A stretch of 64,000 bases of DNA from Diphasiastrum complanatum. Lineage: Eukaryota > Streptophyta > Lycopodiopsida > Lycopodiales > Lycopodiaceae. The stretch lies in assembly GCA_029204225.1 (NCBI GenBank), contig CM055110.1, positions 19,638,410-19,702,409 of the forward strand. The letters run 5' to 3'. Shown piece after piece: positions 23,698 to 35,805 of the stretch. Positions within the stretch are counted from its first letter, which is position 1. Every line of letters begins with the position of its first letter. Position numbers and translations under genes: made by a program. The notes under the pieces were generated by a model, which was not told the origin of the DNA, did no database searches, and worked only from the letters and a program-made list of their open reading frames with translations.

Positions 23698-23899
23698 AGG
23701 TCCAGCTGAAAGACCAAGTTCAAAAAAATTTAGTGGGCACAAACAAGGATGTCTCACAGATGGGCTCTTTCACATTTCATTGTGCTATTTATGGGATAAA
23801 GTTGGATCCAGTAGTTTTGCGCTCACTTTTTGTTGACAACTGTGTCAAGAAGCCATCAAGATGTTGGTGGTTACGAAAAGCAGTCGACAATGGCTACTT
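23698..23899 (+). other. Orphan exon-like segment
   Basis: A 67-codon open stretch lies between an acceptor-like CAATGTCAG and a strong donor TTG|GTAAGTG. It reads VGTNKDVSQMGSFTFHCAIY, then KLDPVVLRSLFVDNCVKKPS and RCWWLRKAVDNGYL. The clean boundaries and cysteine/tryptophan-rich composition look like a real exon, but I do not recognise the protein and found no partner exons. It could be a stranded fragment captured with repeats. Confidence 0.35.
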
Positions 23900-24145
23900 G
23901 GTAAGTGACCATCAAACCTGTATTGGTACAGGTGCATGCATACATATTGTTGCACATATTTGCATATAAGTTGTGTAATGTGGCACAAGGCTATTGGAAG
24001 GTTACCCTAAATGACAACCTCTTTGCATCTACCTAAAAACCTAAGAATAAGAGATGCCCTAAGCTTGAAATATACACCCACATGGGATATCTTCCACAAA
24101 GAGAGCGGCTGTAAGCAAGCCTTGTTATTCCATACGGAATCCACG

Positions 24146-24149
<4 letters not shown>

Positions 24150-24187
<38 letters not shown>
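24150..24187. repeat. (GA)n microsatellite
   Basis: An uninterrupted run of about 18 GA units just upstream of the protease gene, probably in its promoter or 5' UTR. Plants often carry GA/CT tracts near transcription starts. Confidence 0.9.
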
Positions 24188-24191
<4 letters not shown>

Positions 24192-24313
24192 TAGTGTGAA
24201 GGGCGTGCGTGCATCTAGACTCTTTCTCTTACTGATGCGAAGCAGAGCAGAAGAGTAGTGTGAAGGGCGTGCGTGCATCTAGACTCTTTCTCTTACTGAT
24301 GCGAAGCAGAGCA
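24186..24313. repeat. 64-bp perfect tandem duplication in the 5' region of the protease gene
   Basis: Two adjacent, essentially identical 64-base copies (gaagagtagtgtgaagggcg ... gatgcgaagcagagca) lie between the GA tract and the ATG at 24328. The identity indicates a recent event. Without a transcript it is unclear whether they are in the 5' UTR or the promoter. Confidence 0.9.
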
Positions 24314-24327
24314 TAGCAGCAGCAGCC

Positions 24328-26694
24328 ATGGATCATATGCTGCGCCTGCTACTAGCACTATCCATGCTTGTGCTCACTTGGGTTGCTGTGGGAATGGTGC
24401 TACCAGCAGCAGCAGCAGCAAAATCACCATCGGGTGATCAGAAGAGATGGCAAAATGAGGAGGGAGAGGTGTTGAGTAACGATCGACTAACCCAAGTGCT
24501 GGGGACCGATTCTCTTGCTCTTCAATTCGTCGGGTTTGCCAACAGGTCAGCCAGACAGATTCATAGATAGATTTTCGCAGCTTGCGGCTGATTTTTTGCT
24601 AATTGATCGGGCTCCGTGGCATTCTCACAGGCACGGAAAGGTTTACAGATCAGAAAAGGAAGTGCAGCACCGGTTTCTGACTTTCAAGGATAATTGGGAA
24701 TACATTCGAGAGTCCAACACAAAGAATCTTTCTTACACACTTGGCGTTAACAGTAAGAAGTTTTTTCATGCATTGCTTATATGTTTAAATGTTGAAGCAT
24801 AGGGGTTCTTTATGGAGTCTTTTGCAAAATTTGAGCTTTTGAGACTCTTCAGCTGGATCCTTTGACTTTTCTCTTAGCTTATATATTTTTCGAAGCTTCA
24901 CCTGGTGACATCACGGACTTCTCAAAGTAAATTTGTGAATTTGGATATACTCCAGTCTTACAAATAAATATTTGCTGAACAGCCATCTGAGAATTGTTAT
25001 ATGAATCTGGCAGAGTTTGCTGACCTCAGCTGGGAAGAATTCAAGCAAGAGTATTTGATGAAATCAACAGAGAGCAGCTGTGTTGACAACAAGGGCACAA
25101 ATCCTATAAGAAAAGTTGAATATCTTCCAAAACAGGTGCTAAATGTTATGCCAGTTGCTTGCGGAACTGCGGAACATTTCTGAGCATTTTTTAAAATCAA
25201 AGCAAGTCGTATATGCATCATGCTTATCTCTTCTTTATCTTCGATTGGTATCCCAGAAAGACAGGCCTCATTCTTATCTCTTGCTTGCCTTTGATTTGTA
25301 TCAATTTAGCAAGACTGGAGAAAGTACGGCGTTGTAAGCCCAGTCAAAAATCAGAAACAATGTGGCTCATGTTGGGCTTTCAGGTACTGTTTCTTGCTGT
25401 TCAAAATTACCATCCTTGACATCAAGCTAAAAGTATACAATTAAGCAACGAGAAAATTATTCTAATATATTACGGTTATATGTGGAACAGCACTACGGGT
25501 GCACTGGAATCTGCCCATGCTTTAGCTACAGGACAATTGGTACTCTTATCTGAACAGCAACTGGTAGATTGTGGTGGCTCATTCGACAAAAGAAATCTTC
25601 AAGGCTGCAATGGAGGATGGCCTTCTTCAGCTTTAGAGTATGTCAAGTACAATGATGGCCTGGATACTGAGAGTTCATATCCATATGAAGCGAAGGACGG
25701 ATTCTGCAATTACAACGTTGAGGCAAATGGTGCAAAAGTCTACAATGTCATTAACATAACTCAGGTTGACATTACCGTGTGGATGGCGTATCCCTTTACA
25801 TCAAGCGATCGAACAATGGCTTGAAATATAGAATTCACCCTTGTCATGATCCTTTTAGGAATGCATGGGCTTTGCGATCTGTTTTATTGAATTTAATTGA
25901 AATTGAACTTTCAAGGGATTGAGCACCTGGTTGTGTGTCTGTAATAAGTCTCAGCCATACCATGACCTATATGATCCCTTTGATTGCTCATTCATGCAAT
26001 GATGGAACAGGGTGCAGAAGAAGAGCTTCAGCAGGTAGTAGGTCTTTTACAACCAGTAAGTGTCTGCTTCGAGGTGACAAAACCATTCAGGTTCTATAAT
26101 GGTGGGGTGTTTTCGAGCTCCGACTGTCAAGTGGCTCCGCAGGTTTAGTTGTTTCCATTATAAGTGTGATTTGCTCTCTAATCTATTCGGTGACTGTAGT
26201 TCCCTACATGAAGCATTTCATGTGGATGGTACTGTTTGGATCAGTTTTATGACTAGACGATTTCATGTTCTAAATTTCTGCAGAGCAATTTACAGGATCA
26301 GTTTTATGCCTACAAGAATTTTAAACCGAATGTTTGTTGGCAAACTGACAGGATCTCAACCATGCTGTACTAGCAGTGGGGTATAACCAAGATGAGAATG
26401 TCACCCCCTACTGGATTGTCAAGAACTCATGGGGACCCTCTTGGGGAGTGAATGGTTACTTCAATGCAGAGCTTGGTAAAAACATGTGTGGTATGTAGTC
26501 TTTGAGTTCTTCCATCCAAACTTCCAACTTCATACTTTCATTTGCAATTTTCTCACATTAGGGTGTTCAACTGCTATCTACTCAATGATCAGTAGAATAA
26601 TGGCTTTATTGATGTAGTTTATATCTTGACAGGAATCGCATCTTGTGCAACCTATCCAACCTCCACAGAGACAACTGGAGCAGCTAGCTTTTAA
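24328..26694 (+). CDS. Aleurain-like papain-family cysteine protease (cathepsin H type)
   Basis: Eight exons, all GT/AG and phase-consistent, give 380 residues: 24328-24545, 24631-24752, 25014-25135, 25310-25383, 25491-25764, 26011-26142, 26352-26490 and 26633-26694. A hydrophobic signal peptide (residues 1-31) precedes an inhibitory propeptide with [20 protein letters not shown] (ERFNIN-like) and [11 protein letters not shown]. The mature enzyme starts near [14 protein letters not shown]. Gln169, Cys175 (QCGSCWAF), His318 (NHAVLAVGY) and Asn339 (VKNSWG) form the active site. C136 may belong to a cathepsin-H-like mini-chain. An NPIR vacuolar-sorting tetrapeptide is present, but at residues 143-146 near the propeptide end rather than near the N-terminus as in barley aleurain. 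Family knowledge: an aminopeptidase/endopeptidase of the lytic vacuole. Introns are 85-261 bases and no lesion is seen, so it should be functional. Context is a GA tract and a 64-bp duplication upstream and repeats on both sides. Confidence 0.95.
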
Positions 26695-29680
26695 GTCCCT
26701 TGAAAGTTCTCTGAAGCTTGTAGTTGTTCAAAATTATGTCTAAAGAGAATCAGATCCTCTGATTATTATAAGAAGTATGCAGATTATTTGGTATTATTCT
26801 TAACTAAAGAGGGCTGTTTTTGTACAGGTATTAAAGAAGTAACTTGACTAAGCAATTCTCTGAATGACCAGGCAGTGAGAGAATTGGAAGTATGTCCTCT
26901 TCTTATTTTATTATGATTGTGATTGAGTGGTTCTTTCTTATCTCATCATGATCAGCCTTAGCTGTTGAATGATTTGTCACTTCGTATATTAATGAACTTT
27001 TTGCTCAACCAAATGTTTTCCTTAATGCCAAATGCAATCCATTAAGCTTTATTGTGAATCTCCATGTAATAAGTAGACAGGGCAAGAAGAAAAACACGCA
27101 CGATTCTTTTTGTGCACAAAATGCTGTGTTCCAAGTATAGATGAGGCTATTTGCATATCTCACATAAATGACCACAATAAATATAAAGTGCCTACTTCAT
27201 CCAAGCTTTTGGTAGTGTATCTTTTTGGTGGAATTTACATTACCATAGACATTGCCCTCCGTGCATAAGAGGTTTATCAAAACAACCAAAAAACAGCCCA
27301 GACCAGGGTGGATGGCCCAAGTGTATCCTTCCCCTGTGTAATCACACCGTGCAAGTGTTTTTTTTGCAGTTATGTTTAGAAAGTTCTTGGAAATATGACC
27401 CAGTAAATTTGCATGTGAACAGCCAATGACTGGCTGCCACATCAAGCAAAGATTCAAATCTTCCAACAAAACTTTCATGTGAACAGCCAATGAGAGATTG
27501 ACACCTAGCACTGAAGCTTATGCTAAATTTTTTTTGTCAATGACTGGCTGCTACAGAGCACATGTAAATTCTGCAATTTAGGGTGGCTTTGATCTACATA
27601 GACAAAACAAGCTTTTGGATTATGTAGCAGAAAATAGTGGTATCAAAATACATCAACAAGGACGAGTCATTATATTTTGTGTAAATTTTTAACAATTGAT
27701 TGTCCAGAATAGGTGATACATGGACAGTAACAATGTTTTGCTGGTATTCACTAAAAGTCTTTGTTTTTTCACATTGGAACTTATTTTAAGTGCATTATAA
27801 AGGATGGTTTGGTGGCCAACAATGTGAAAGAAGTACATGAAAAAGAAAACGTAAATTGGTTGGTTGAACTGGACAAGCCACTATGTAGCATTGCGTCAAT
27901 CAAACATTTGGCAATGAAACAATGTCAATGTAAGCATGTATACATACATTTCCCTTTTCACTGATCATCCCCTTTAAGTCCATTAGTCAAAGTAAATGCC
28001 AATTTGGCTTATTCGTCGACGAAACTATGGAAGAACACAATAAATCCCAAGAAATTTTCAATTGCCTAATTTTATGTAGAAGATTCTCCCTTGTTATCTT
28101 TGACAAGGATTACTCCTTAGGTCTATAATATGTTGATACTGCATTCAAAGCACTACAAAAGGTTTTAGTTATTTTCATGCTTTTTAAATGTCTCCTCTTT
28201 CGAGATTATTGTGTTGTTGCTATTTCCTTGAGGCCACAATGGTAAAATCATCCACATTATAATTTCATCATCAAGAGATGTGAGCACACTATGATGCCAC
28301 AATATAAAATTTCATCATCAAGAGATGTGAGCATTATGATGCCACTCATTTAATCATTTATAGGTGGGCTAGCTTTGATACCTAATTTGACAAGAGATCG
28401 AATTCATTACAAGTTTTAGAATCATCAAGCTTGGAAAGCATCCCAAGTGGTAAGCTTACGATGATGGTTTTGCCTCCACAAAAATAACAAAATCCTTAGA
28501 TGGTCTCTTCCATCTTTGACATAAAAAATTTAAAAGTTTTGGTCGATTATGAACAATATACATACACCTATATACTATTTATTTATGCATTTACCTACTT
28601 ATTTATCTTCGTCAACATTTTTTCATTATGTTGTCTTTTGATTTTCTAAACTAAAATTTCAAGAAAAATAATAAAATAATATATATTTTTCTAATAATTG
28701 TTCATGTGTTCTTTTCACCGAATTGATTGAATTAGAACTGGTGGTGTGTTATTCAAGTTTACGCCACATACAAGACATTTCAAAATGCCTATGTTGAAAA
28801 TAAAGAGAAGGATTTGAGTTTCAACATTAGAATAGGTGAAGAGAAAGTTGAAATATTTCCAAGTGCTTTACATGTCCAAGATTCTATAGCACATACTCTT
28901 AGAATTAATGAGACTACTACAGTTAAACTCTTTTCATCTAATAATAGCAATCATCATACAATAATCCATTTACAATGAATTAGGTTTAGATTATAGGATA
29001 ACATAGGATTGCCATACATGTTATAATCTCCACTCTCCTCATAAACATGATAATGAATACTTTTGGGACTCAACAACTATATAGGCATGTCGTCAATTAT
29101 TGAAAATTGCGAGTACTTATGACTCATTAAGCATTACTAGGATATTGTATAGACATATGTGTTATAGATCAACATAAAGATAACATTAAGAGCTATACTA
29201 TTGGAATGTATAAACTCAACATTGAATATTTCAACACTCCCCTTCATGATTAGCTTCTATAATACCCAACATAAATAAAATTCGTCTAAGTGTCTCCATC
29301 ATTCATCACTTGTTGCCGTTGACTTAATTTCTCTGTACATGCAACACTATTAGAAATAAAATTTGATATGGTCCTCTATTTGATTGTATTTAATTCAATT
29401 ATAAAGCCAAGATTTTTAATTTTCTCTATGACTCCATCCATTACTTTGATGTTGTGAAAGATGCCTCAAAGATAGTTGGATCACCAACTATTTCAATCAT
29501 CTTCACAAATTCGTAGTATCCTTGCATTAGTACTAAAGTGATTTCATGACTAACATTCATAACTTTAGGCATGAACAAGGAGTTCATAAGTGGCGAACGG
29601 GCATTAGTACTTAAGTGATTTTGTAGACAAACAAATACAAAGTGTGATTGACAGATATAGAAGATTGTAGTATTGAATCA
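26695..29680. other. Downstream region and long spacer
   Basis: The first few hundred bases probably include the protease 3' UTR. The rest is AT-rich with only short frames of unlikely composition. No retroelement motif was seen in this stretch. Confidence 0.45.
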
Positions 29681-29689
29681 TCTAAACAA

Positions 29690-29950
29690 TAAGAGATTTA
29701 ATAGATACAAACGACTTTAGAGAAGCTTGCATCCATTCCGACATAATACAAAACACAATAAAAAAGTATGATGGATTCGGTAAGTAGCATGTACAAATCA
29801 GATGATGTGAGTACAAAACAATAGCGGATGAAGTTGCGTACTCTAAACTATCTCTGAGAAAGTGATAACTCTGTCGTTGATAGGTAGTAAGTGCTACTAG
29901 CAATATTCAAAGTAGAAACTCTAATATCATATCATATGAATATCTTCTAA
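29690..29950. repeat. LTR-like dispersed repeat, copy B
   Basis: Shares the gcggatgaagttgcgtactc ... ctatctctgag pattern with 31960-32020 and, more weakly, 12930-12980. A degenerate PBS-like string (minus-strand tgatattagagtttc) lies at its right edge, which would fit an LTR/PBS junction of a minus-strand copia. Confidence 0.4.
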
Positions 29951-30079
29951 TGATTAGATATTTATACTAATGAGGAATGTCACTTAGGCTTATCCAATTA
30001 GGGAAACTAATTAGGTCATAAACAAAGTACTCGCAAGGGAGATCATTCTAATCTTTTGCAGAATAGAGTTCATGAGAGC

Positions 30080-30160
30080 GGATATATTTACTAAAGCATT
30101 ATCATTTGACAATCATTCTAAGTTTAGTAGTATGATCAACTTAATATGTCAATTTTTATG
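30080..30160 (+). pseudogene. Copia RNase H C-terminal remnant
   Basis: The frame MRADIFTKALSFDNHSKF is the conserved end of copia Pol (DIFTKAL), stopping shortly before a polypurine tract and LTR start. The rest of Pol is absent. Confidence 0.7.
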
Positions 30161-30170
30161 AGTTCACATT

Positions 30171-30918
30171 AAGGGGGCGTGTTAGATTTTATTATTGAAA
30201 TCATTTTTTAATGTGGAACTACTATGCAGTTTTACTTGCATTGTCAAGACAATGTCGAAGGACTCGAAATCATCTATAGAAATACACGTATTGTCTATAT
30301 AGAGTCGAATCGATTGTCAAGGGTTACCCAATAATGGCTGAAGCAGATTTGAAATGGAGGCTTATCCACTACATATTTTGGGTCCAATCTTGTAGCTCCA
30401 CATGGTACCTACCAAGTGGATAGTGGCGCATTCCGTTAGGGGTGTGCCATCACCAACTATAAATAGATCATTAGGTCAATTCATTATATAGTCATCAACA
30501 AGTTCAAGTTCAGTAGGCTATTGCGATTACAGCTTGTGTAAGAGGGGAATTTATAGCAGAGTCAAATGCAGTATTATTATAGTGCAATTAAAGTAGACAA
30601 CAAATGTATTTTTCATCATTCTATACATACTGCATTCGACAATTTGAATCATGACTTGTCTTGTTTTACTATTTCTGTTATTTGTGCCATTATCATCTAA
30701 ATTCTGATAATTGGCAATGAAGCGATCTTTCTCTATCATTCATTTTTCGCACTTGTGAATGATAGTAGAGTTGCGTTTATGATAATATCAAAATAGTTTC
30801 GTTATTACATTAACTAAATTTTCTACTATCAACTATTGAACTATCAGTATCGAACAGTCATTTGAACTATCCTTGTCAAATAGTTATTCAACTGATATAA
30901 AACTTTATTTTTCCAACA
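30171..30918 (+). mobile_element. Polypurine tract and probable copia 3' LTR
   Basis: AAGGGGGCG at 30171-30179 is a polypurine tract placed just after the Pol end. The LTR would start TGTTAGATTT at 30180 and may end CCAACA at 30918 (739 bases, TGTT...AACA ends). A TATA-like aactataaatag lies near 30457. Part of it (30190-30270) is similar to 40310-40395. The right end is inferred only from the terminal motif. Confidence 0.55.
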
Positions 30919-31540
30919 AGATCTCCATGCCTTGGAGGTTTAATATTCAGTGCCTCAACACATCATGTTTGATCCAACATATCACCCCATGAGGTGCTCC
31001 CTAGACATAAGGCTCCATGGTAGAGGACCATACACGTTCATCTCCCAAAGAACTAAGAACTTGAATGGGTTGCATGTAAGGGTCTCTCACCTCCCTTGGT
31101 ATTCATGCGTGTCCCTAGTGCTCGTGCATGTTCTTGATGGAACCCATGATGACCTCTGTGTGCTACTTATTTCACCCACATGCTGCCTTGCTTCCGTCAC
31201 CAACTTGCAAGTTGCCTTCATGCCTAGGTTTTTGCTACCCTAAATTTGTGAAGTTGGTAGCTTAGCTGCCATTTTTTATTTTTGTAGATATGCTTTCTCG
31301 ATAGAGGAGTAAAGGGGTGAAGAAAGATAGAGAATTAGCCTAAAGTTAAAACTTAGAAGCTAGTAGCTAGAGTTAGAACTTACAACTTAGTTAGGTAGGC
31401 TTTGTAAATCTGAAACTTGAAAGTTTAGGCTTAGGGCTAGCCTCTAGATAGTAGAGAGGGGATAGAGAGAGCAAGAAGTGTCACAGTTTAGGGTGAGATT
31501 GTACTAAGTAGGAGTTCAGATTAGAATTTAGCAATTAGCG
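30919..31540. other. Spacer, no gene seen
   Basis: A plus-strand frame at 30950-31243 has no recognisable family; the remainder is AT-rich. Nothing further can be supported. Confidence 0.35.
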
Positions 31541-31639
31541 CTAGGGTCAACTTTTTGTTGACCTTTTTTGTCTAAAATTTGCAATAGTTTTTCGGGCCCC
31601 CCATCTGTTGGAAAGAGGTTTATGAAAGATAGGTCGAAC

Positions 31640-32130
31640 TCGAAAAGAAAAGAATTCGAATAAAAAGAATTTGAACGACAAGAAAAACTTATAGTGCGCA
31701 GCAGAATAAACTATCTTCCTCTTTCTTAATGCATGACTACGCCTATCAATTTCGAACAAAACAATAGTGATAGAAATCACGTTTGATCTTATAGTAACTA
31801 ACTTTGAAATCATTAGTACTACATTAGACAAATAATTAGTCGCAAAACATCAGACAAATAATTAGTCGCAAAGAACTACAGAAATGCATACATTCTGAGA
31901 CGAGGCTGGATGCAATAAGAAGATAATATTGATTCAATATGGAAGCGAAACAGATGTAAATGAGTACAACAAGTTGCGGATCGAAGCCGCTTACTCTAAG
32001 CTATCTCTGAGCGGCTAAAATGTAAGTCTGAATTAAGCGCAACTACTGATAAGCAGTAAGCGCAATAGCAATCTCTAATCAACTCTAAAGAACTGAGCTA
32101 GATTGTTGTCTAAGACACCTATTGACTCAT
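31640..32130. repeat. LTR-like dispersed repeat, copy C
   Basis: The longest copy of the family shared with 12480-13020 and 29690-29950, including gtgcgcagcagaataaacta and gcatgactacgcctatcaat. Likely a solo or broken LTR. Confidence 0.5.
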
Positions 32131-32164
32131 CAATTAAGCAATTGGTTTTGTTGTGATAGATGTT

Positions 32165-32660
32165 CTAAACGCGGTGCTCTAGTTTCACCAAGTCTTCCGT
32201 AGTGCTATCGAACATGACATTTTGACAATGTCTCTTGACACTTTGAGTTGTTGCGATCATTTCACACCTCCTCATTTTCCCAACAGTAGGGACATGATCT
32301 GATTGGTTTTGTGCGGTGAAATACACCTTTTGAGGTGTTGGAAGATCCATGATCACCCGTATCTTAGACATGTCAATAGCGATCCCATGTCTAGATACTA
32401 TATGGCCTAAAATCAAACCATGTGTTACACATTTTTGGCATTTCTCCATGTTTAGAGATATTTGAAATTTGCGTCACTGCACTAGGACCTTTGCAAGATG
32501 CAAATGATATTCATCGTCGCACCCATGTACACAAAGATCATCTAGAAAGATCTATAAGAACTTTTGTAGGTACTACTTGACTGCCTTTTGCATAACTCTT
32601 TGCAGTTACTCAATTACCAATGTGGATTGTTTTTTCTACCTACAAGAAATTGGTTACTAT
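32165..32660 (-). pseudogene. Gypsy reverse transcriptase fragment
   Basis: On the minus strand, IFLDDLCVHGCDDEYHLHL contains the F/YxDD active-site box. It is followed by FQISLNMEKCQKC and GLILGHIVSRHGIAIDMSKI, the typical Ty3/gypsy RT end (LGHIVS...GI.VD..K). The reading frame changes once and upstream RT is lost. This is a short dead piece. Confidence 0.75.
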
Positions 32661-33189
32661 ACGAATTTCATTTTGCAAAGTGCTACTGGTTAAATGTCCT
32701 TTATATACTATGGCTATTGCTAGCTAGGTTAAGTATAAGTTAACATGGGGTTAAGGATTATGTGCACTTAACACCATAAATGGTCTAGCCTATAACAAAA
32801 ACTTAATTGTTCTTATTTCTTTAATCCTAACAAGTTTAAATGGAAATAACAATATTGTGATAGATGATTTGGTCGCAAAAGCTTTACCACTTGATGATCA
32901 TTCCAATCAACTAGGATCCCAAACATCATGCGATTAATTATTACAACAAATAGAGAAAGTTGTAATTGAAATCTACGAAAGCAATAAGAGACAAGGTCAA
33001 CAATCACAATATAATTTTGATCAGTCACAACTAGTTACATCCAGCCACTTAGGCTACCAACCTAAGATGTTCGCAAGTGATTGTAAACATAGGAAGCCTG
33101 AAGTAGTTGAAGACTAAATTAACCATTGAGCTACTTTATCCTACATAATGTATCTGAGGACAAGAGGATATCATCAATTTCTCCTCTAT

Positions 33190-33500
33190 TTTAAAGGAAA
33201 GGCCTCCTCTTGGTGGAGGGACTATCCCCAAACCCACCACCACGTGCGCCGAATGTCACATGGATGACTCTGAAATTTATGAGTAGTTTATGGAATGTCA
33301 CATGGGTAACCATAGCCTAGATACGTATATCCAAGAGTTTATAGTCTTTATGACTAATGTGTCATTACTTGACAAAAAATTGTCTCAATGGCAATTTATA
33401 CAAGGAATGTCGATAGATTACCAAAATGAATGTGAGAGCAAAATTTTGACTACGTTGGTTGTACAGTGGTCATCTCTTGTTAGCAAAATCAAAACCTGAC
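33190..33500 (+). pseudogene. Retrotransposon gag-like fragment
   Basis: HSLDTYIQEFIVFMTNVSLL, then SQWQFIQGMSIDYQNECE, resembles the end of a gypsy-type Gag capsid (short loyalty-spacer followed by F.xGL...). There is a stop near 33284 and no zinc knuckle follows. Confidence 0.5.
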
Positions 33501-33509
33501 AAAAGAAGC

Positions 33510-35790
33510 ATTCAACCTTTCGATGAACATGAAGAAATTGTCCATTAGAAAAAGCCTAAATCTAAAAAGAATACTACAAAGTCAAAATAAGGAAAATAAA
33601 AGAGAATCTTTGCTTTATCCATAAAGGGTTGTTGCATACCAATTTTCCATTTGCAATGATGTTGAAATATTGAGAAACATCATGTTGCAAAAGGATCTAT
33701 TCTAATATAGAATAAGCTCCAATCATGCTCCACCTCAATACTACTAGTAAAAAAATATTTCATTTGATAACCTATATAGATAGAATAGAAAATTCCTGCC
33801 ATCAAACTCAATGTCTCACTCCCTCTCCTCTCACATTTTCTCTCTCTTGTTCCATTTATTTATACTTGACCTCTCCTTAGGATGTATGGTAGAGTACAAT
33901 ATCATCTCAGGAATGCCCCTTTCTTCTAATCCAAAATGAGACTTTGAAAAGAAATATGATATATTCTATAAATAGGCATTTGCACTCAAATTTTCTGCGA
34001 CTTCCTATATCACTCCAAGTATCTCCAAAACAAGATCAAAATAAATATATCATGAGATCTATGTTATTCAAGAATAGATAGTATGTAGGCTTTTGAAAAT
34101 CTCATTATCTCATCCAAACGTAGAATCCAAAATATGGAGATTATCCTTTGTTGATGCATTACTTTTAACCTGATCAATATAGTAGTATTTAGATATGATG
34201 TATCTACATAATGTATGTTAAGTCCCAATGGTAGGTTTGGATGAAACATCACTCATAATAAAGAAAATATGAAAAAGCGTAATTCAACTTACTTTGAGTG
34301 TTCATAAATCTAATAAGTCTCTCAACCACACTTTTTTTTTTATGATTATGAAGTCCTCTTCTTCCACTCCTCTTTTTCTAATTCAGTATTATTGAGGCTA
34401 AGGAACTTGTGCTTCACTAAACGGGTTCTCTCTTTTGATGATAATATTGCTCTCAAGATACAAGTTACCCTCTCACATGGACCATTCAAGACTCAAATGA
34501 AATAGTGATGGTGAATGCCCCCAAGCTATCCCGGTTTCCAGATGCTTGATAGTGAGTGGTCATGAATCATATGTTCCAACAAGGTATCTTGGCCATGGTG
34601 GATCTATGTGAGATACTCCAATGGATTAATTTTTATCTCATAATAGTATATTCCAACCATGTTGAGTATGTACCTCTATCATGTATTCCAAGGAAAAAAG
34701 GTCAAAGCCTTGTCTTTTCATAAGATATAAAGGAAATGCTTTCCATTCATGGCATACATAGATATAACTTAATGCCCTTTCAAAAGGACAATTCATTGAG
34801 TACTAGCAAAGTATACATGAGTATGCTTCTTTTCAAAAGACAATTTACTACACCATTGTGAAATCAATACTATGACTCATGGTATTAAAAGACAAAGCTC
34901 TTCTCAAGTGTAATTGCAATATGTTTTCCATTCCCTTCAATTACGATTTGTCACGGTTCTACATGACATGTCTATAGTCCATAATTCTCACTTGATGAAT
35001 CGTCAAAACATTGAATCCCTTGTAAACACCACATGTTGGCTTTGCTAGCAAAACAATATCATATTTCAAAGACTTTTCACTTCGCATTGAATCAAATAGA
35101 TGCCTTAATAACTTGGAGTGGGCATTTCCTATCCTATCCTCAACCCTAGATCCAAGCACACAAGCATCAAGGAGATGAAGCTAGTTGTCACGCGAAGGTT
35201 TGTTCCCATGAGAGCGATAGCATATTTCATAATCCAGCATGTGCATATTAACACTAAGATCCATTAACACTACTTCCATTAACACTAATCCACAATGATA
35301 GAAACTCACTCTTCTCTCTCTCTCCCTTTCCCTCTCACAAAAATCATAAGAACATTCAATCCCAATAAGCATCAAATCCAAGAAATAGCAAACACAAAGA
35401 AAGCATGAGCGTTAGAGGAGGAGAGATGAAAAGCAAGAACATTCCTTATCCATTCCATAAGAGGGCCAACCTGTTTGTATTGAAATGAAAAAAACATGTA
35501 CAAATGATTTGAAATTACCACTATATATAGTGGATGGCCTCAAATCCTATTGGCCAATTTCTACCTCCCTAACTATTCAAATTTGAAAAAGTGTGGGAAC
35601 CTATTCAAGAATTGGAGGAAACCAATTTGAATTTGAATTTTGGAAGAAACCCCTATTTTATTCACTAACTTGACTATTAGGCCCTACGATATTAAAAGTC
35701 CCACAAAAAGACCTAAAGTCCTTTTATTAACTTGTTACTCATCAAATAACTATGTAATCATCGGGTGGGACTTACACACACAGGGTGCCA
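33510..35790. other. AT-rich spacer
   Basis: No coding element recognised. CT-rich tracts occur near 33830 and 35310-35340. A minus-strand frame at 34959-35159 has no family. Confidence 0.4.
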
Positions 35791-35805
35791 AATCCCTCTC
35801 ACTTA

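Noticed and set aside
27197-27511. 104-codon minus-strand frame after the protease gene
   Set aside because: No recognised domain and no splice partners; composition is ordinary for chance frames here.
31547-31831. 94-codon minus-strand frame
   Set aside because: Overlaps the LTR-like repeat and has a biased Phe/Lys/Arg composition without motif.
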